64,000 bases of DNA from Chrysogorgia sp. JL179-B06 (Eukaryota; Cnidaria; Anthozoa; Scleralcyonacea; Chrysogorgiidae): positions 1,165,051 through 1,229,050 of the forward strand of contig JAYKKM010000307.1 of NCBI GenBank assembly GCA_035772405.1, written 5' to 3'. Under the pieces are notes generated by a model, which searched no databases, was not told where the DNA came from, and saw only the letters and a list, made by a program, of their open reading frames with translations. Each line of letters opens with the position of its first letter. The first letter of the stretch is position 1. The position numbers were made by a program, and so were the translations under genes. This document shows positions 19,059 through 28,617 of the stretch, in pieces.

Positions 19059-19313
19059 TTAAAAAAAAGAATTTATATACACTTCTTGATCTATAAAATT
19101 ATGTATACCACAATCTCCTGCAACATGTGTTGTTATATATTGTTTATAATTAAGCTTTTTATTTTCTGCATACTCCATAACTTCCAAGTTTATATATAAT
19201 CGATTCATAGGAAAGCATGGATTCAGTATTTGTTCACATTTACGTACAATAAATTTTTGATTTCGACAATTTTCTTTAAGATAGTGAAGATTATACTGTT
19301 TCGGTTTTGACAT
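19059..19313 (-). CDS. small YxSCxFL family protein, member 4
   Basis: Short 84-residue member: YNLHYLKENCRNQKFIVRKC corresponds to the helix-VEDC step, and LYINLEVMEYAENKK to the beta strand of the other three. It ends soon after IDQEVYINS, matching the LLxKxxKLI strand. The shortest and most divergent copy. It lies tail-to-tail with the 18,347 gene. Confidence 0.65.
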   Translation of the reverse strand: MSKPKQYNLHYLKENCRNQKFIVRKCEQILNPCFPMNRLYINLEVMEYAENKKLNYKQYITTHVAGDCGIHNFIDQEVYINSFF

Positions 19314-19407
19314 ATTGCTTGCGTGATGTTCAACTGAAGAATGAACCCGAAAACAAAATGTTTTTTATTTTATTTAGATTAATGTTTATTTAGCTTAATG
19401 AATTTGA

Positions 19408-20621
19408 AAGCTATATAAAGAGTAAAAATATGACATTTCAAATCACAACATTATGATTGAAACAATTTTAAGAGTTGTTCTTTATTTTCAATATTTTAAC
19501 CAAGGAGAAATTGGATATTTATTTTGGTTATGTGGATTATTTGATTATTATCGTGGAAAATATGTCACATGTCCCAAGATGAATTGTAAAAACAACATTC
19601 GCCCCCACGACGAAGTATCTTATACTGTTAACATGAAAAAAATGGAATGGAATCCTATTTTATTCTAGAAGATCGGTTCTCTTATATGATCCCGAATTTA
19701 CAAGCAAGTCAAAGAAAATATTCCTTGAAGAGAACACTCTTTCAACGTACTATACTAGTTGAATCAGACACGTTATGCTGTAGTTTTTTTTTCATTTCCC
19801 GATTGTTTTAAATAATTATTTATTTTATTACCCCTTGAAAACCACTCAGATTTATTTCAATTTTTAAACACCAAAGATAAGTATCATTATACATACTTTA
19901 TACAAAATCTAACCTTTGAAAGAAAATACTTATCTTATACCCTGGGTTATGGAAAAGAAAGTTTAGTAAGCAAATTTAAGCACATACAGCACCAGAAAGG
20001 CGATTTAAATCTTTTTTTATACATTTATTTGTTAATGGTAGCCCCGAGTATTTTCAATTCTTATGTTTATTGTAGTTCAACTAAAAATCTTATCATGGTC
20101 ACTTCATGTTTTATATTTTATTTTCGTAAACATAACCCTATATGAAGTTTTCTCAATAGACAAAACAAGGTCTTTCTGAAAAAAATATTAGATATGATTT
20201 TTGGGATTTTATATATTATCTAAAAAAGGGTAGAGTATCCTTTGATAAATGTCGGTATAAAAATTGTAAGAGTAAAAGTTATTTTTTTGAGTTTGATCCT
20301 TTGAAATTAAGTATTTTAAACAAAAGTAATTATGATTTAAATGAAAATCACACCCTACTATTACATCCTGTCGATGTTACGCGAATAAAAAATTATGGGG
20401 GATATACGGGAGATTTTAAGTATAAAGATAACATATTTGCACATGTAATAATGGTTGAAGAAGAAGTAATAGATTTATTTAGTATGATAAGAAAATATAT
20501 ACATACAACATTGAATTATAATTTAATTTCAACAAATCCCACATATGAAAACGAACTGACTGAACCGAATGTTAATTGGGATATTTTTTATAAAAGTATT
20601 AGTGAACAAACGTGTATGTAA
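19408..20621 (+). pseudogene. KHNP-motif protein family member, broken
   Basis: A TATATAAAG at 19,411 precedes ATG 19,453 (MIETILRVVLYFQYFNQGEIGYLFW). The first 71 codons align with residues 40-110 of the gene at 11,074, then frameshifts follow. Later pieces keep SCFIFYFRKHNP (near 20,110), KCRYKNCKSKSYFF (near 20,255) and a C-terminal part (20,301-20,621) with HPVDVTRIKNYGG. It is a decayed paralogue. Confidence 0.65.
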
Positions 20622-20628
20622 AAAAAAA

Positions 20629-21146
20629 ATGGAATTAAAAGACTGTATAAAATTTAAAGTGTTTGCGTATGATGTTATACGAATGGAAGAAGATGAAGAA
20701 AATGAAAAAGAATTTTGGATGAGATGTGGGAGATTTTGTTTTGCCCTTCGAAAATTTTATATGGAAAAAAATGAAAAATAAGTGAATGTTGTAAAACTAT
20801 TCATGAAATATCTATGGTCCATTTAACGAATGCTGGAAATTACAGTAAAAAAAAAAGATTTGTTGGATTTCATGAGGGGGTTGATCCTTTATATATTCAA
20901 CAATATATGGAACATTTAGATGAATTTTACGTAAAAAACTATCAAAGAAAAAATATATCAGTTTTGATTTATTTTATTTTTGAAACCATTCATCCTTTTT
21001 CCGATGGAAATGGGAGAATAGGGAAAGCACTTGTTGCATTTCTAGAAAATAAAATAGAATGCAAAATAAAAACAAAAAAACAACATAGAAAGTTATGGAA
21101 AATTTTAGGAGTTATGCAAAAAAACAAAATAGTTTATTTGATATAA
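20629..21146 (+). pseudogene. Fic-domain protein (AMPylase/Doc family), one frameshift
   Basis: ATG 20,629 opens an acidic helical N-terminus (about 50 residues). A frameshift near 20,775 leads to a frame with VHLTNAGNYSKKKRFVGFHEG, P-x-YIQQYMEHLDEFY and the diagnostic IHPFSDGNGRIGKAL. The motif HPF-x-[D/E]-G-N-G-R is the catalytic loop of Fic enzymes, which transfer AMP or other phosphate-linked groups from nucleotides to target hydroxyls. Catalytic His, acidic residue and Arg (first Arg) are present; the second Arg is replaced by Lys (RIGK). No clear inhibitory S/T-x-x-x-E-G/N helix is visible. Target unknown. Confidence 0.85.
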
Positions 21147-21210
21147 AATGTTGTAATCAATTATACACATTATTAGTGTAATAAAAAAGTTTTTTTTAAT
21201 TGTGAGGAGG

Positions 21211-21222
21211 GTATAAATAAGC
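21211..21222 (+). promoter_or_regulatory. TATA box
   Basis: GGTATAAATAAG lies about 60 bp upstream of the ATG at 21,275 and after a TTTTTT tract. It probably drives the gene preceding the integrase. Confidence 0.45.
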
Positions 21223-21274
21223 ACTGTCCATACAGTGATTCATCATTTACCCTTCACTCGGGAACAGATTCAGA

Positions 21275-22175
21275 GATGGTGGAACTTTATGCGAAACAAC
21301 AACATGACCATTTTTATAAAATGCAATCGTATACAGATTTGTCTGCAAAAATAATTGCACAAAAAAAATCAACGGTAATGCTATTCTCGCAAAAGTATAT
21401 CCTACAAATAAAAGATGTGACAAGTACACATACAATAGCGCTGTTGAAGTGAAAAATGATCATATTCCTTCATTGTTGAATGTTCTTAATAAGATTAGCA
21501 TTCAAGAGAAATTGGTGCAGATATTTTTCGAAGTGGTAAGATTTTAAAATTGGAAAAAGCAAACATGCCGTTTGGTTGTGCGTACAGATGCGTGGGGTGA
21601 TTTTGGAAATTTGTTATCAACATCAAGATAACGAATTATCTGATGCAATGGAATTTGACGACGATCCAACACCAACAACCAGCAACAACAACGCAACGTC
21701 AAGTGAAATCGTATGGTCTGATGACTGGGGTAGTTTTCATATTAAAAAGAAAGATTCCTTGGATGAATATATTATTGCCCTAAGAAAGTATAATCATGCA
21801 ACAGGCCATAAATCCCCACCTACCACAGTCAAAAAACGATTATTGAAGAAAAAGAAGCCCCTTATCACATTCAATTTTGACGACGACGACGTCGATGACG
21901 ACGACAACGATGTCGAAAAGATTAAGAAAATAAAAGTAGAAAGTGATGATGATGAGGTTTGTCACATTTTAAGTCCAACAGTAATTTCAGAACATTTTTA
22001 TTATCGTTTTAAATGTTGTAAAAATATTCAAGATACATTATGTTTATACGGTAATACTATAAATAAAGAGTTAGCATGTAAAAATATAGAAGTAGATTTT
22101 ATCGGGATATTACGCGATAAAGAACTCGTTGATGAACTTGAAGAATATTATACTTATTTTATTTCTTTATTTTAG
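21275..22175 (+). pseudogene. acidic protein upstream of integrase, frameshifted
   Basis: ATG 21,275 (MVELYAKQQHDHFYKM). A shift in an A-run near 21,365 leads into NGNAILAKVYPTNKRC and SIQEKLVQIFF, and further shifts lead to the open stretch ending at 22,175. That part has Thr/Asn-rich (TTSNNNATSS), Lys-rich and Asp-rich (DDDDVDDDDND) tracts and a folded C-terminus. It stops 2 bp before the integrase ATG. One long gene of about 300 residues is my reading; two genes are possible. Function unknown. Confidence 0.45.
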
Positions 22176-22177
22176 AA

Positions 22178-23115
22178 ATGAATAAAAAGAAAAAAATTAA
22201 ATTTTCTGCTGACTTTATTGAAAAAGCTTCAAGATTATTAAAAGGAGAGACATTAACTGATGAGGATTATTCTAATTATAGATTACATAGTAGTAGTAAA
22301 AAAATATATAGACGTTTGAAATATTCTGTTAATAAAAATAATGAACAATGGGAAATTGATTTAGCTGAAAATAAAGATTTAGCCCGATATAATAATCAAT
22401 ATCGTTATTGGTTGGTGTGTATTGATATTTTTTCAAGATTTTGTTGGGTAAAATTAATAAAAAAGAAAACGTCTAATAATGTTAAAAATAATTTTGAAAG
22501 TATTCTTATTGAAGAAGGAATAGCTCCTCTTAAAATTCAAAGTGATGAAGGAACAGAATTTCAAGATATACGTACGAAATTAAGTAAAAAGTATAATTTT
22601 GAAGTATTTCATACGTATAATAGAGAAATAAAAGCATCCCATGTGGAACGTGTTATTGGAACTTTAAAAACAATGGTTCGTCGTGTTTTAACAATGACTG
22701 GAGAATTTGAATATATTCAGTATTTACCCCTTATTGTTAATCGTTATAATAATTCCCCACATAAAGCATTAGCTGGTGCAACACCTTTTGAAATTTATCG
22801 TGAAGAAAAAAAAGGAAAAATACGTAAAGTAAAAAATAAAATAGTATGTGATCATTTAAATTATCCTATTCCCACTCAAGATCTGATACAAGAAGGAACT
22901 CGCGTTCGTATTGTAAGAGTAAAAAATAATATTTTTGAATTATTAATGAGATATTTATTATTAAAAAAGTATTTATCACTGATCCTGTTACATATCAATT
23001 AGAAGACGAACAACGTGAAGAAATTAAAGGAATTTTTTATCGTGCTGAATTACAAGTTTTAAAAAAAAAGGATTTACACATTGCTAGTAATTCAATATCA
23101 AAAGGACTTCAAAAG
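22178..23115 (+). pseudogene. INT: Polinton integrase (rve-type DDE), frameshifted near the end
   Basis: Retroviral-type integrase that inserts the element into host DNA. The core shows the first Asp in WEIDLAE, then YRYWLVCIDIFSRF, the second Asp in IQSDEGTEF and the catalytic Glu in SHVERVIGTLK. NRYNNSPHKAL is a typical following segment. A frameshift near 22,950 separates an SH3/chromo-like C-terminus (VTYQLED...IKGIFYRAELQVL). No zinc-binding HHCC domain is obvious in the first 60 residues. After the shift the frame runs without a stop into the penton gene. Confidence 0.9.
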
Positions 23116-23136
23116 AATTTGATTAATGATTTTGAA

Positions 23137-24019
23137 ATGAAAATTGCACAGCCTATTGATGCTTTGAACAATGAATGTTTTTTAGAAGTTTTACAAGTTT
23201 GTTATCCACAAACAACTAAAAATATTATGGGTGATGAATGTTTTTTTTCATTTATCATAACCTATAAGGATTTTATACCTGAAGTAATTAATAATACGGT
23301 ATACGCAAACAGTGAGTTCGTTTTTACATCGGATAAATTTATTATACCCGACGGAATTTATGATTTATCTTCATTAATTATATTTTTAAATAATATCTTA
23401 GAAGGATTTGAAATTTTTTTTACAATCGGATCAAATGGGAAAGTAATTATTAATGTTGAGATTGAGTATTGGGTATATGAAAATGCGAGTAAAGCAGCTG
23501 ATGGGTTGCAGGTAAATGAATTTCGATTATCTAACAAGACGACGTTAGAAAAAAGGGTATTCAATATGCTTCTTTTAATCACAAGATTAATATATTATTT
23601 TCAAAAAAATTAGCTTTTATGCTAGGTTTAAAAAATGAAAAAGATCTTGAAATCGTACCCCTCTTGTTTGAAATAAAAAATATAACCCTACACCTCAAAT
23701 CCTTTTTTCTAAACATTTTGATTACTTACCCGATGTATCCGATGGATTAAATAAAATGTTTATATATTGTGATGAAATAGAACTAGGGTTAGTTGGTGAT
23801 AGTTGTGCTGAATTGTTAACAACAGTTCCCATTCAATGGAATCAACAAGGTGGTGGGGGGAATGGACAATTAGTTTGTTATAGTCCCCCAAAATCATTGA
23901 AAAAATTTAAAAAAGAAATTATAAGAGAAATTCATATTAAAGTTAAAGATACTACAGGAAAATTAGTTTCTTTTGATTCAGGAACGCTTAGTATTGATTG
24001 TTTAATACATTCAACATAA
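23137..24019 (+). pseudogene. penton-like minor capsid protein, frameshifted
   Basis: Single-jelly-roll-type vertex protein of Polinton/adintovirus virions. Conserved steps visible: an N-terminal LEVLQVCYP strand, IPDGIYDLSSLIIFLN, then after a frameshift near 23,590 a KLAFMLGL segment and, after another near 23,680, MFIYCDEIELGLVGDSCAELLTTVPI. Such (L/I)YCD-x-(V/I)..VGD..A.LL..VP steps recur in the family. It ends STRUCTURALLY with a beta strand at TLSIDCLIHS. The stop overlaps the next ATG (TAATG at 24,017). Confidence 0.75.
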
Positions 24020-24504
24020 TGCTTTTGATTGTTCTTGAAGAAAAAAATGGGGAAATGATAATTAAAAAATATAAATTGTTTTATCCTTTTTCTCTTTACA
24101 TTTTAGTAAATAGTGGGAAAAATTTTTTATCGAATTTAAATTCGATTGAATATAAAAATATAAAAAATTCATTTCGAATTACGTGTGCAAAAAAAATGGA
24201 TTTCAGTTCTATAAAACAATCAAAAAAAATAATTATGGAGCGATTTCAGTTTCTTCATCTACTATTATTCCTAATGCAACACAACGTTTTATATATACTA
24301 TAAAATAATTATTTTATATTAACGAAACAAATCCTTATACATCATTAAATGATGAAAAAAAAATTCCCCTATTTTTTATTTATGAGTGATCAAGAGGCTA
24401 AACAATCACTACAGTTCTTTATTAACTATGAGAATAACCTACCGTTAAAAGGTGAAGAAATTAAGATATATATAAATTTATTTGAAGAAAAAAATAATGA
24501 CTGA
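24019..24504 (+). pseudogene. hypothetical structural-block protein, broken
   Basis: ATG 24,019 overlaps the penton stop, and the final stop at 24,504 overlaps the next ATG (24,497), so the gene sits in a tight plus-strand operon-like series. Pieces in different frames read MLLIVLEEKNGE, AISVSSSTIIPNATQRF, IPLFFIYE and SLQFFINYENNLPLKGEEIKIYINL. An in-frame TAA occurs at about 24,302. Beta-rich; role unknown but position argues for a virion or assembly protein. Confidence 0.45.
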
Positions 24505-24757
24505 AAAAATAAATGAACTCTCCGTAGAAGATTATACTGAATTGTTAAATGGTAGAAATCGTGGAAAAAATTATTCATCATCATATTTTGTTGTGAAAAG
24601 AAAAAATAAAGAAAATCCAAATAAGAAAGAAATTTTATTAAATGAGGGTGTGGGATTACCCCCAAATTTAAATTTAGATACTTATTATACAAGCGATAAT
24701 AAAAAAAAGAGAAAAGAAATAGATCCAAATGTAATACGTTTTTTACAAAATAGATAA
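24497..24757 (+). CDS. small Lys/Asn-rich protein
   Basis: 86-residue frame from ATG 24,497 (MTEKINELSVEDYTELL). Acidic helix first, then a basic low-complexity stretch and a final DPNVIRFLQNR. Overlaps the preceding stop. Between penton and capsid genes, so a minor structural or scaffold role is plausible but not shown. Confidence 0.5.
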   Translation: MTEKINELSVEDYTELLNGRNRGKNYSSSYFVVKRKNKENPNKKEILLNEGVGLPPNLNLDTYYTSDNKKKRKEIDPNVIRFLQNR

Positions 24758-24847
24758 ACTGTAAAAAAAAGTATAAATAAAAAAAATGTTATATAATCAA
24801 ATCATTTTTTAATGCTGTGGATATTGTTGTTTTTAAAAAAAAAAAAA

Positions 24848-25009
24848 ATGACGCATAAAAAATATATAAAAAAAAGAAAAAACAAAAGAGGAATAAGTAA
24901 GCATAGAAAAAAAATACAAAAAGGAGGTTTTGGAGGAGCGTTGGCACTAGGTATGCTTCTTCCTCAAGTGTTGGGAACGGTTTCAAAAATTCTTAAAATT
25001 AACGTTTAA
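24848..25009 (+). CDS. basic protein with GG motif and hydrophobic tail (pX-like)
   Basis: 53 residues from ATG 24,848: a Lys/Arg-rich head (MTHKKYIKKRKNKR), then QKGGFGGALALGMLLPQVLG. A basic segment joined by GG to an amphipathic/hydrophobic helix is the plan of adenovirus-like pX/pVI-type minor proteins and of analogues in adintoviruses. A GG-directed protease would cut here, but no protease gene is visible in the element. Directly precedes the major capsid gene, as in related viruses. Confidence 0.55.
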   Translation: MTHKKYIKKRKNKRGISKHRKKIQKGGFGGALALGMLLPQVLGTVSKILKINV

Positions 25010-25035
25010 AAAAAAAATGAGTAAAAAAATTGAAG

Positions 25036-26340
25036 ATGTTGAAAAAAATGACATTATTTAGTGAGCCTTTACAATTTTTTACTTCATCACCCTATAATGA
25101 TACGTTTACGGAATGTCGTGAAACGGAAATTATCGCAACGCCTGTAGATAATCAATCGTCAGTATACACGTTTACAAGGCATGGGAATGCCGTTGGATTA
25201 ATGAAAACAAGTGATGCTAAAATAATGGCTACAGTATCAATTAGAAATGCTGCTGGAGTTATAGCACCTGCAGCATCAGGGTTTGCGATTATTACATTAC
25301 CCCTTCGTACAATGTGGAAAACAAAATAATTAAAAATAAATGAAAATTTAATTACACCATCAGATAATTTTGCACATTTAGCATCATGGATACAATTTAT
25401 AATGCGTCAAACACCGACGGTATATAAAGATTCTAGAGAGCTTAATTTAGTATATTTAGATACAGCCGAACATATGAGCGATATCGTTGGTTTGCATAAT
25501 GGGGTTAATGTCGTAAATGCAGGAGGGAGACAAAAAGTAATTGCATTTCAAAATCAATCACAGCATTTGATAGATGATATTGATTGTTCGTTATTTAGCG
25601 AAGGGGGTGCTGAAGTATATATTCCTACAGCGTATAAAGTTGAATTACGTTTAACGTGTGCATTAAATACAATTGTAATGATGGGTGCTAATCATGCTAA
25701 TATGCCAATTGCTGATACTATAATTACCCTAGACGATTTTAAAATAAAAATTCCTGTATTTAAACGGAAAAAACAATTATCAAATGCAATTAATACAGAA
25801 ATGATGACCCATAATAAAGAAACATATTATACAACCAATTATCGTTGTATTACTGAATCATTAGCTGGAGGACAAAATTCACATCAAGTAATCGATGTGT
25901 TTAATGGTAGCGTTCCTACACGTTTATATATTGTATTTTCTCCATTAGCAAATTGGAACGGGGCATATACTCAAAATATTTTTGAATTTAACTGGCCTAA
26001 TTATGATAATCTTGAAGTTTCGGTAAATAACGCTGTTGCTGGGAGAATAGAAAATCATGCTGAAGCTTACTCAAAATTACGCTCGGTATTAAATCGTCAC
26101 TATTCAGAAATGCCCATGACTTATGACTTTATACACGGATATTGTATATTGGCATTTGATTTAACAGATAATAGAGACTCTCATCTTTCAGTATTACCTA
26201 TAAGACCGTCGGGAAATGTTAATGTTGATTTTTATTTTTCTCAAAATACAATTGCAGGTGCATTAATATTTATTGGTGAATTTCGAAATGAAATTAAAGT
26301 AGGATTAAATACCCCTGCAAGATTATTACACAGCATTTAA
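25036..26340 (+). pseudogene. MCP: major capsid protein (double-jelly-roll, hexon-like), one in-frame stop
   Basis: The frame opens at ATG 25,036 or 25,048 (MTLFSEPLQFF). An ATG at 25,017 needs a shift. It passes an in-frame TAA at 25,327-25,329 and continues to 26,340, about 434 codons. Recognisable family steps in the second half: a strand before VPTRLYIVFSPLANWNGAYTQNIF, short motif PTRL...NGAY..N.F, then NLEVSVNN, a YSKLRSVLNRHY helix and GYCILAFDLTDNRDSH followed by NVNVDFYF. This order is the C-terminal jelly roll of Polinton/adintovirus hexons. It forms the icosahedral shell. Confidence 0.85.
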
Positions 26341-26377
26341 TTATCAAAATTTGTAACAAGGGGATGTACAAAAAATT

Positions 26378-27059
26378 ATGAAGAAAACAAAACCCATTAC
26401 AACAAAGAATAGAATAAAAAAACCAAAAATTAAAAAAAGTTATTAACAAAATACCACTAAATCGTGAACATATTCTTGTATTTCCACCGTTTTCAGTTTA
26501 CGCATAAAAAAAACGAATGAAGAAAAAAATAATGAAAAAAAAGACGAAAAATATGATACTTCAAGAGATGATGATGATGAAGATGACAGTGAAAATGATA
26601 GTGATGTTGTTTGCGATGATGTTAGTGATGAAATGGATAGTGAAAGTTCAATAACTTCTTCTTCATCAAGTTGCGAAGATGATTTAAAATTTTTAGAAAC
26701 ATTAGCGCAATTAAATAAAATAAAGAAAAAGCCTTTGGAAAAAAAAAAAGTTAAAATCATCATTAAAATTACCATCGTTAAAAAAATATCTTAAAGCAGA
26801 TATTGATAAAAAAAATACTTTGTTAGATTCTCAATTAATTAATAAATTACAATACATTGCTAAAAATATTTTAAATAAAAAAATTTCTATCCAACTTTGC
26901 AGTGATAATAAATATATTTTGAATAAGTTTTCTAAGAACAAAATAAAAGAAAAAGACTTAAAAATATTATTATCTGAGGATTTTCGTATCATCAACATAT
27001 ATCAAAAAGCATACAAATTACTTAACCAACAAATAAAAAACAATGACCGAAGTAAATAA
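26378..27059 (+). pseudogene. acidic low-complexity protein with helical C-terminus, frameshifted
   Basis: A basic 22-codon opening (MKKTKPITTKN, from 26,378) ends in a stop. The next frame carries a long Asp/Glu/Ser tract (DDDDEDDSENDSD, SSSSS) and LKFLETLAQLNKIKKK. A shift in an A-run near 26,745 leads into LPSLKKYLKADIDKK, LLDSQLINKLQYIAKNIL and a stop at 27,059. It overlaps the following gene by 17 bp. Located between capsid and ATPase genes; unknown function. Confidence 0.45.
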
Positions 27060-27729
27060 AATGCAATTAATTAATCCGAGTAAATTAAATGAAATTTTAG
27101 ATTTAATCAAAAATGATCATGAAAACGAAAAATTATTGCAGGGAATTAACAATAAAAATAATTTCGAACTTATTGAAAGTAAAAATAAAATGAAAGAAGA
27201 AATGCAAAAAGTTAATGATCAACGTGTGGCAGAGAGTATGGTTAGTTTTTTAAAACGACAACAAAAGATGAAAAAAAATAAAAATGAACTAGACAATGAG
27301 GTGAACAATGATGAATCACCCGAGATAAAGAAAACACCGACTGTGACAAGTGGGCAACAAATAAAATAATTTCTTGAAAAGAAAAAAAAGAAAATTAAAG
27401 ATACAGATATAATAAAATTAAATGGTGTTGGGATAAACCATCATGATTTATTATACGATTTAACGCATAATGTCAGCAAACAAAACATGTTCAATCTTAC
27501 ACAACATAAGCAGACGGTTGCTTTAAAAGAATTGAAAAAATTACATATGCCTGCATATTATATACGTAATATAAAATTACGACAACGTTATATAAATTTG
27601 GAAAAAACAACTTCGGGTCTTTCTGCTGCGAGTAACGAAGAACCATCTACATCCCTAACCACCCACATTCCTACCCCACCTTCAACACCCTATTCAACAC
27701 AAAGAAAATGGCGACGAAAAAATCAATGA
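27043..27729 (+). pseudogene. coiled-coil-like protein with one in-frame stop
   Basis: ATG 27,043 gives 108 codons rich in Lys/Glu/Asn (likely helix: ESKNKMKEEMQKVND), an in-frame TAA at 27,367, then the same frame stays open to 27,729 with DTDIIKLNGVGINHHDLLYDLTHN and a Thr/Pro-rich end (TPPSTPYSTQ). Continuity of the frame suggests a single 228-residue protein. A virion protein is likely from position; no family recognised. Confidence 0.5.
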
Positions 27730-27847
27730 ATTTACATTGTTTTTTAACTATTTGTCCTAAAGGTCCTAAAAAATCTAGAACACTACCCCCTTTTTTTTTT
27801 TTTTTTCTAAGGATAATTCCCCTCCTGCTTCTATATCTTCTTGCCAT
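27671..27847 (-). CDS. short basic GG protein (core-like)
   Basis: ATG 27,847: MARRYRSRRGIILRKKKKKGGSV, short motif RKKKKKGG, then LDFLGPLGQIV. Basic head, GG step and hydrophobic segment repeat the layout of the 24,848 protein. The later part overlaps the end of the plus-strand gene and may be an artefact of the long T-run at 27,788-27,806. Head-to-tail neighbour of the ATPase. Confidence 0.45.
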   Translation of the reverse strand: MARRYRSRRGIILRKKKKKGGSVLDFLGPLGQIVKKQCKFIDFFVAIFFVLNRVLKVG

Positions 27848-27950
27848 GTTTTTAAAAAAAAAATTCATACACAATATACACACCCGATACTATATATATA
27901 CTTTTAAAAAAACGATTTTCAACAACTCTTATTTTTCTTTTTACATTTAT

Positions 27951-28616
27951 TTACAAATCATAGATTACCGTTGATTCATGTGGAAATACATTGGTTCTAA
28001 TTCTACAATTTTCATACCCTTTTCTACAATTATCAAATACCAAATAACCATAGGGTTTATCATTAATTTCACTTAATACTTTATTAAATCTATTTCTATT
28101 AATTTTTTTATTATCACATATCGTATACATATTATAATCACTTAAATTTTTAAACAACATAATATTGACTATTGACACGTAAATTTCGCAATTACCATAT
28201 GTTAAATTTTGACATGTAAAAATAAAACTAATATTACGATGATGGACATCTTGAGTTGCAATATTATCCATTCTTTCAAGATTTTCTTTTGATAATGTTG
28301 CAACTAACATGAGATCATCTAATATTATTAAAGTATTTTCACGGGTATTCGTTTGTATATCGGTAATGCGGGGAATACCCTTTTGACAATCGATAAATTC
28401 AACACTAATATCTGTTTTTTCCGCAAGAACTTTTTCCATTTCAGCGTACAGATGTTGATAAATTGAATATAAATAAACAATTTTAACAATTGTAGGTGTA
28501 ATCATAGTGTTAATATTTTTCAATAATTGTAATATCCAATATGTTTTCCCACTTTGACTGGGACCACATAACGTTAACATAAAAGGGTGTTGAAATGGTA
28601 ATGAAACATTGTTCAT
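27951..28616 (-). CDS. genome-packaging ATPase (A32/FtsK-HerA type)
   Basis: Intact 221-residue enzyme. Walker A GPSQSGKT at residues 18-25, Walker B NTLIILDDLM near residue 95-104, and a following IFTCQNLTYG segment (sensor-like Gln/Asn) identify the packaging ATPase that pumps DNA into the procapsid in Polintons, adenovirus-like and large DNA viruses. It starts 2 bp after the PolB stop on the same strand, so the two may be co-transcribed. It is one of the few core genes without lesions. Confidence 0.9.
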   Translation of the reverse strand: MNNVSLPFQHPFMLTLCGPSQSGKTYWILQLLKNINTMITPTIVKIVYLYSIYQHLYAEMEKVLAEKTDISVEFIDCQKGIPRITDIQTNTRENTLIILDDLMLVATLSKENLERMDNIATQDVHHRNISFIFTCQNLTYGNCEIYVSIVNIMLFKNLSDYNMYTICDNKKINRNRFNKVLSEINDKPYGYLVFDNCRKGYENCRIRTNVFPHESTVIYDL

Positions 28617-28617
28617 T

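Noticed and set aside
26443..26775. Ser/Phe-rich minus-strand frame
   Set aside because: Shadow of the Asp/Glu/Lys-rich plus-strand gene between MCP and ATPase.
24019..27729. Alternative genetic code with TAA as sense
   Set aside because: TAA is also the normal terminator of many intact genes here, including small ones with conserved ends.
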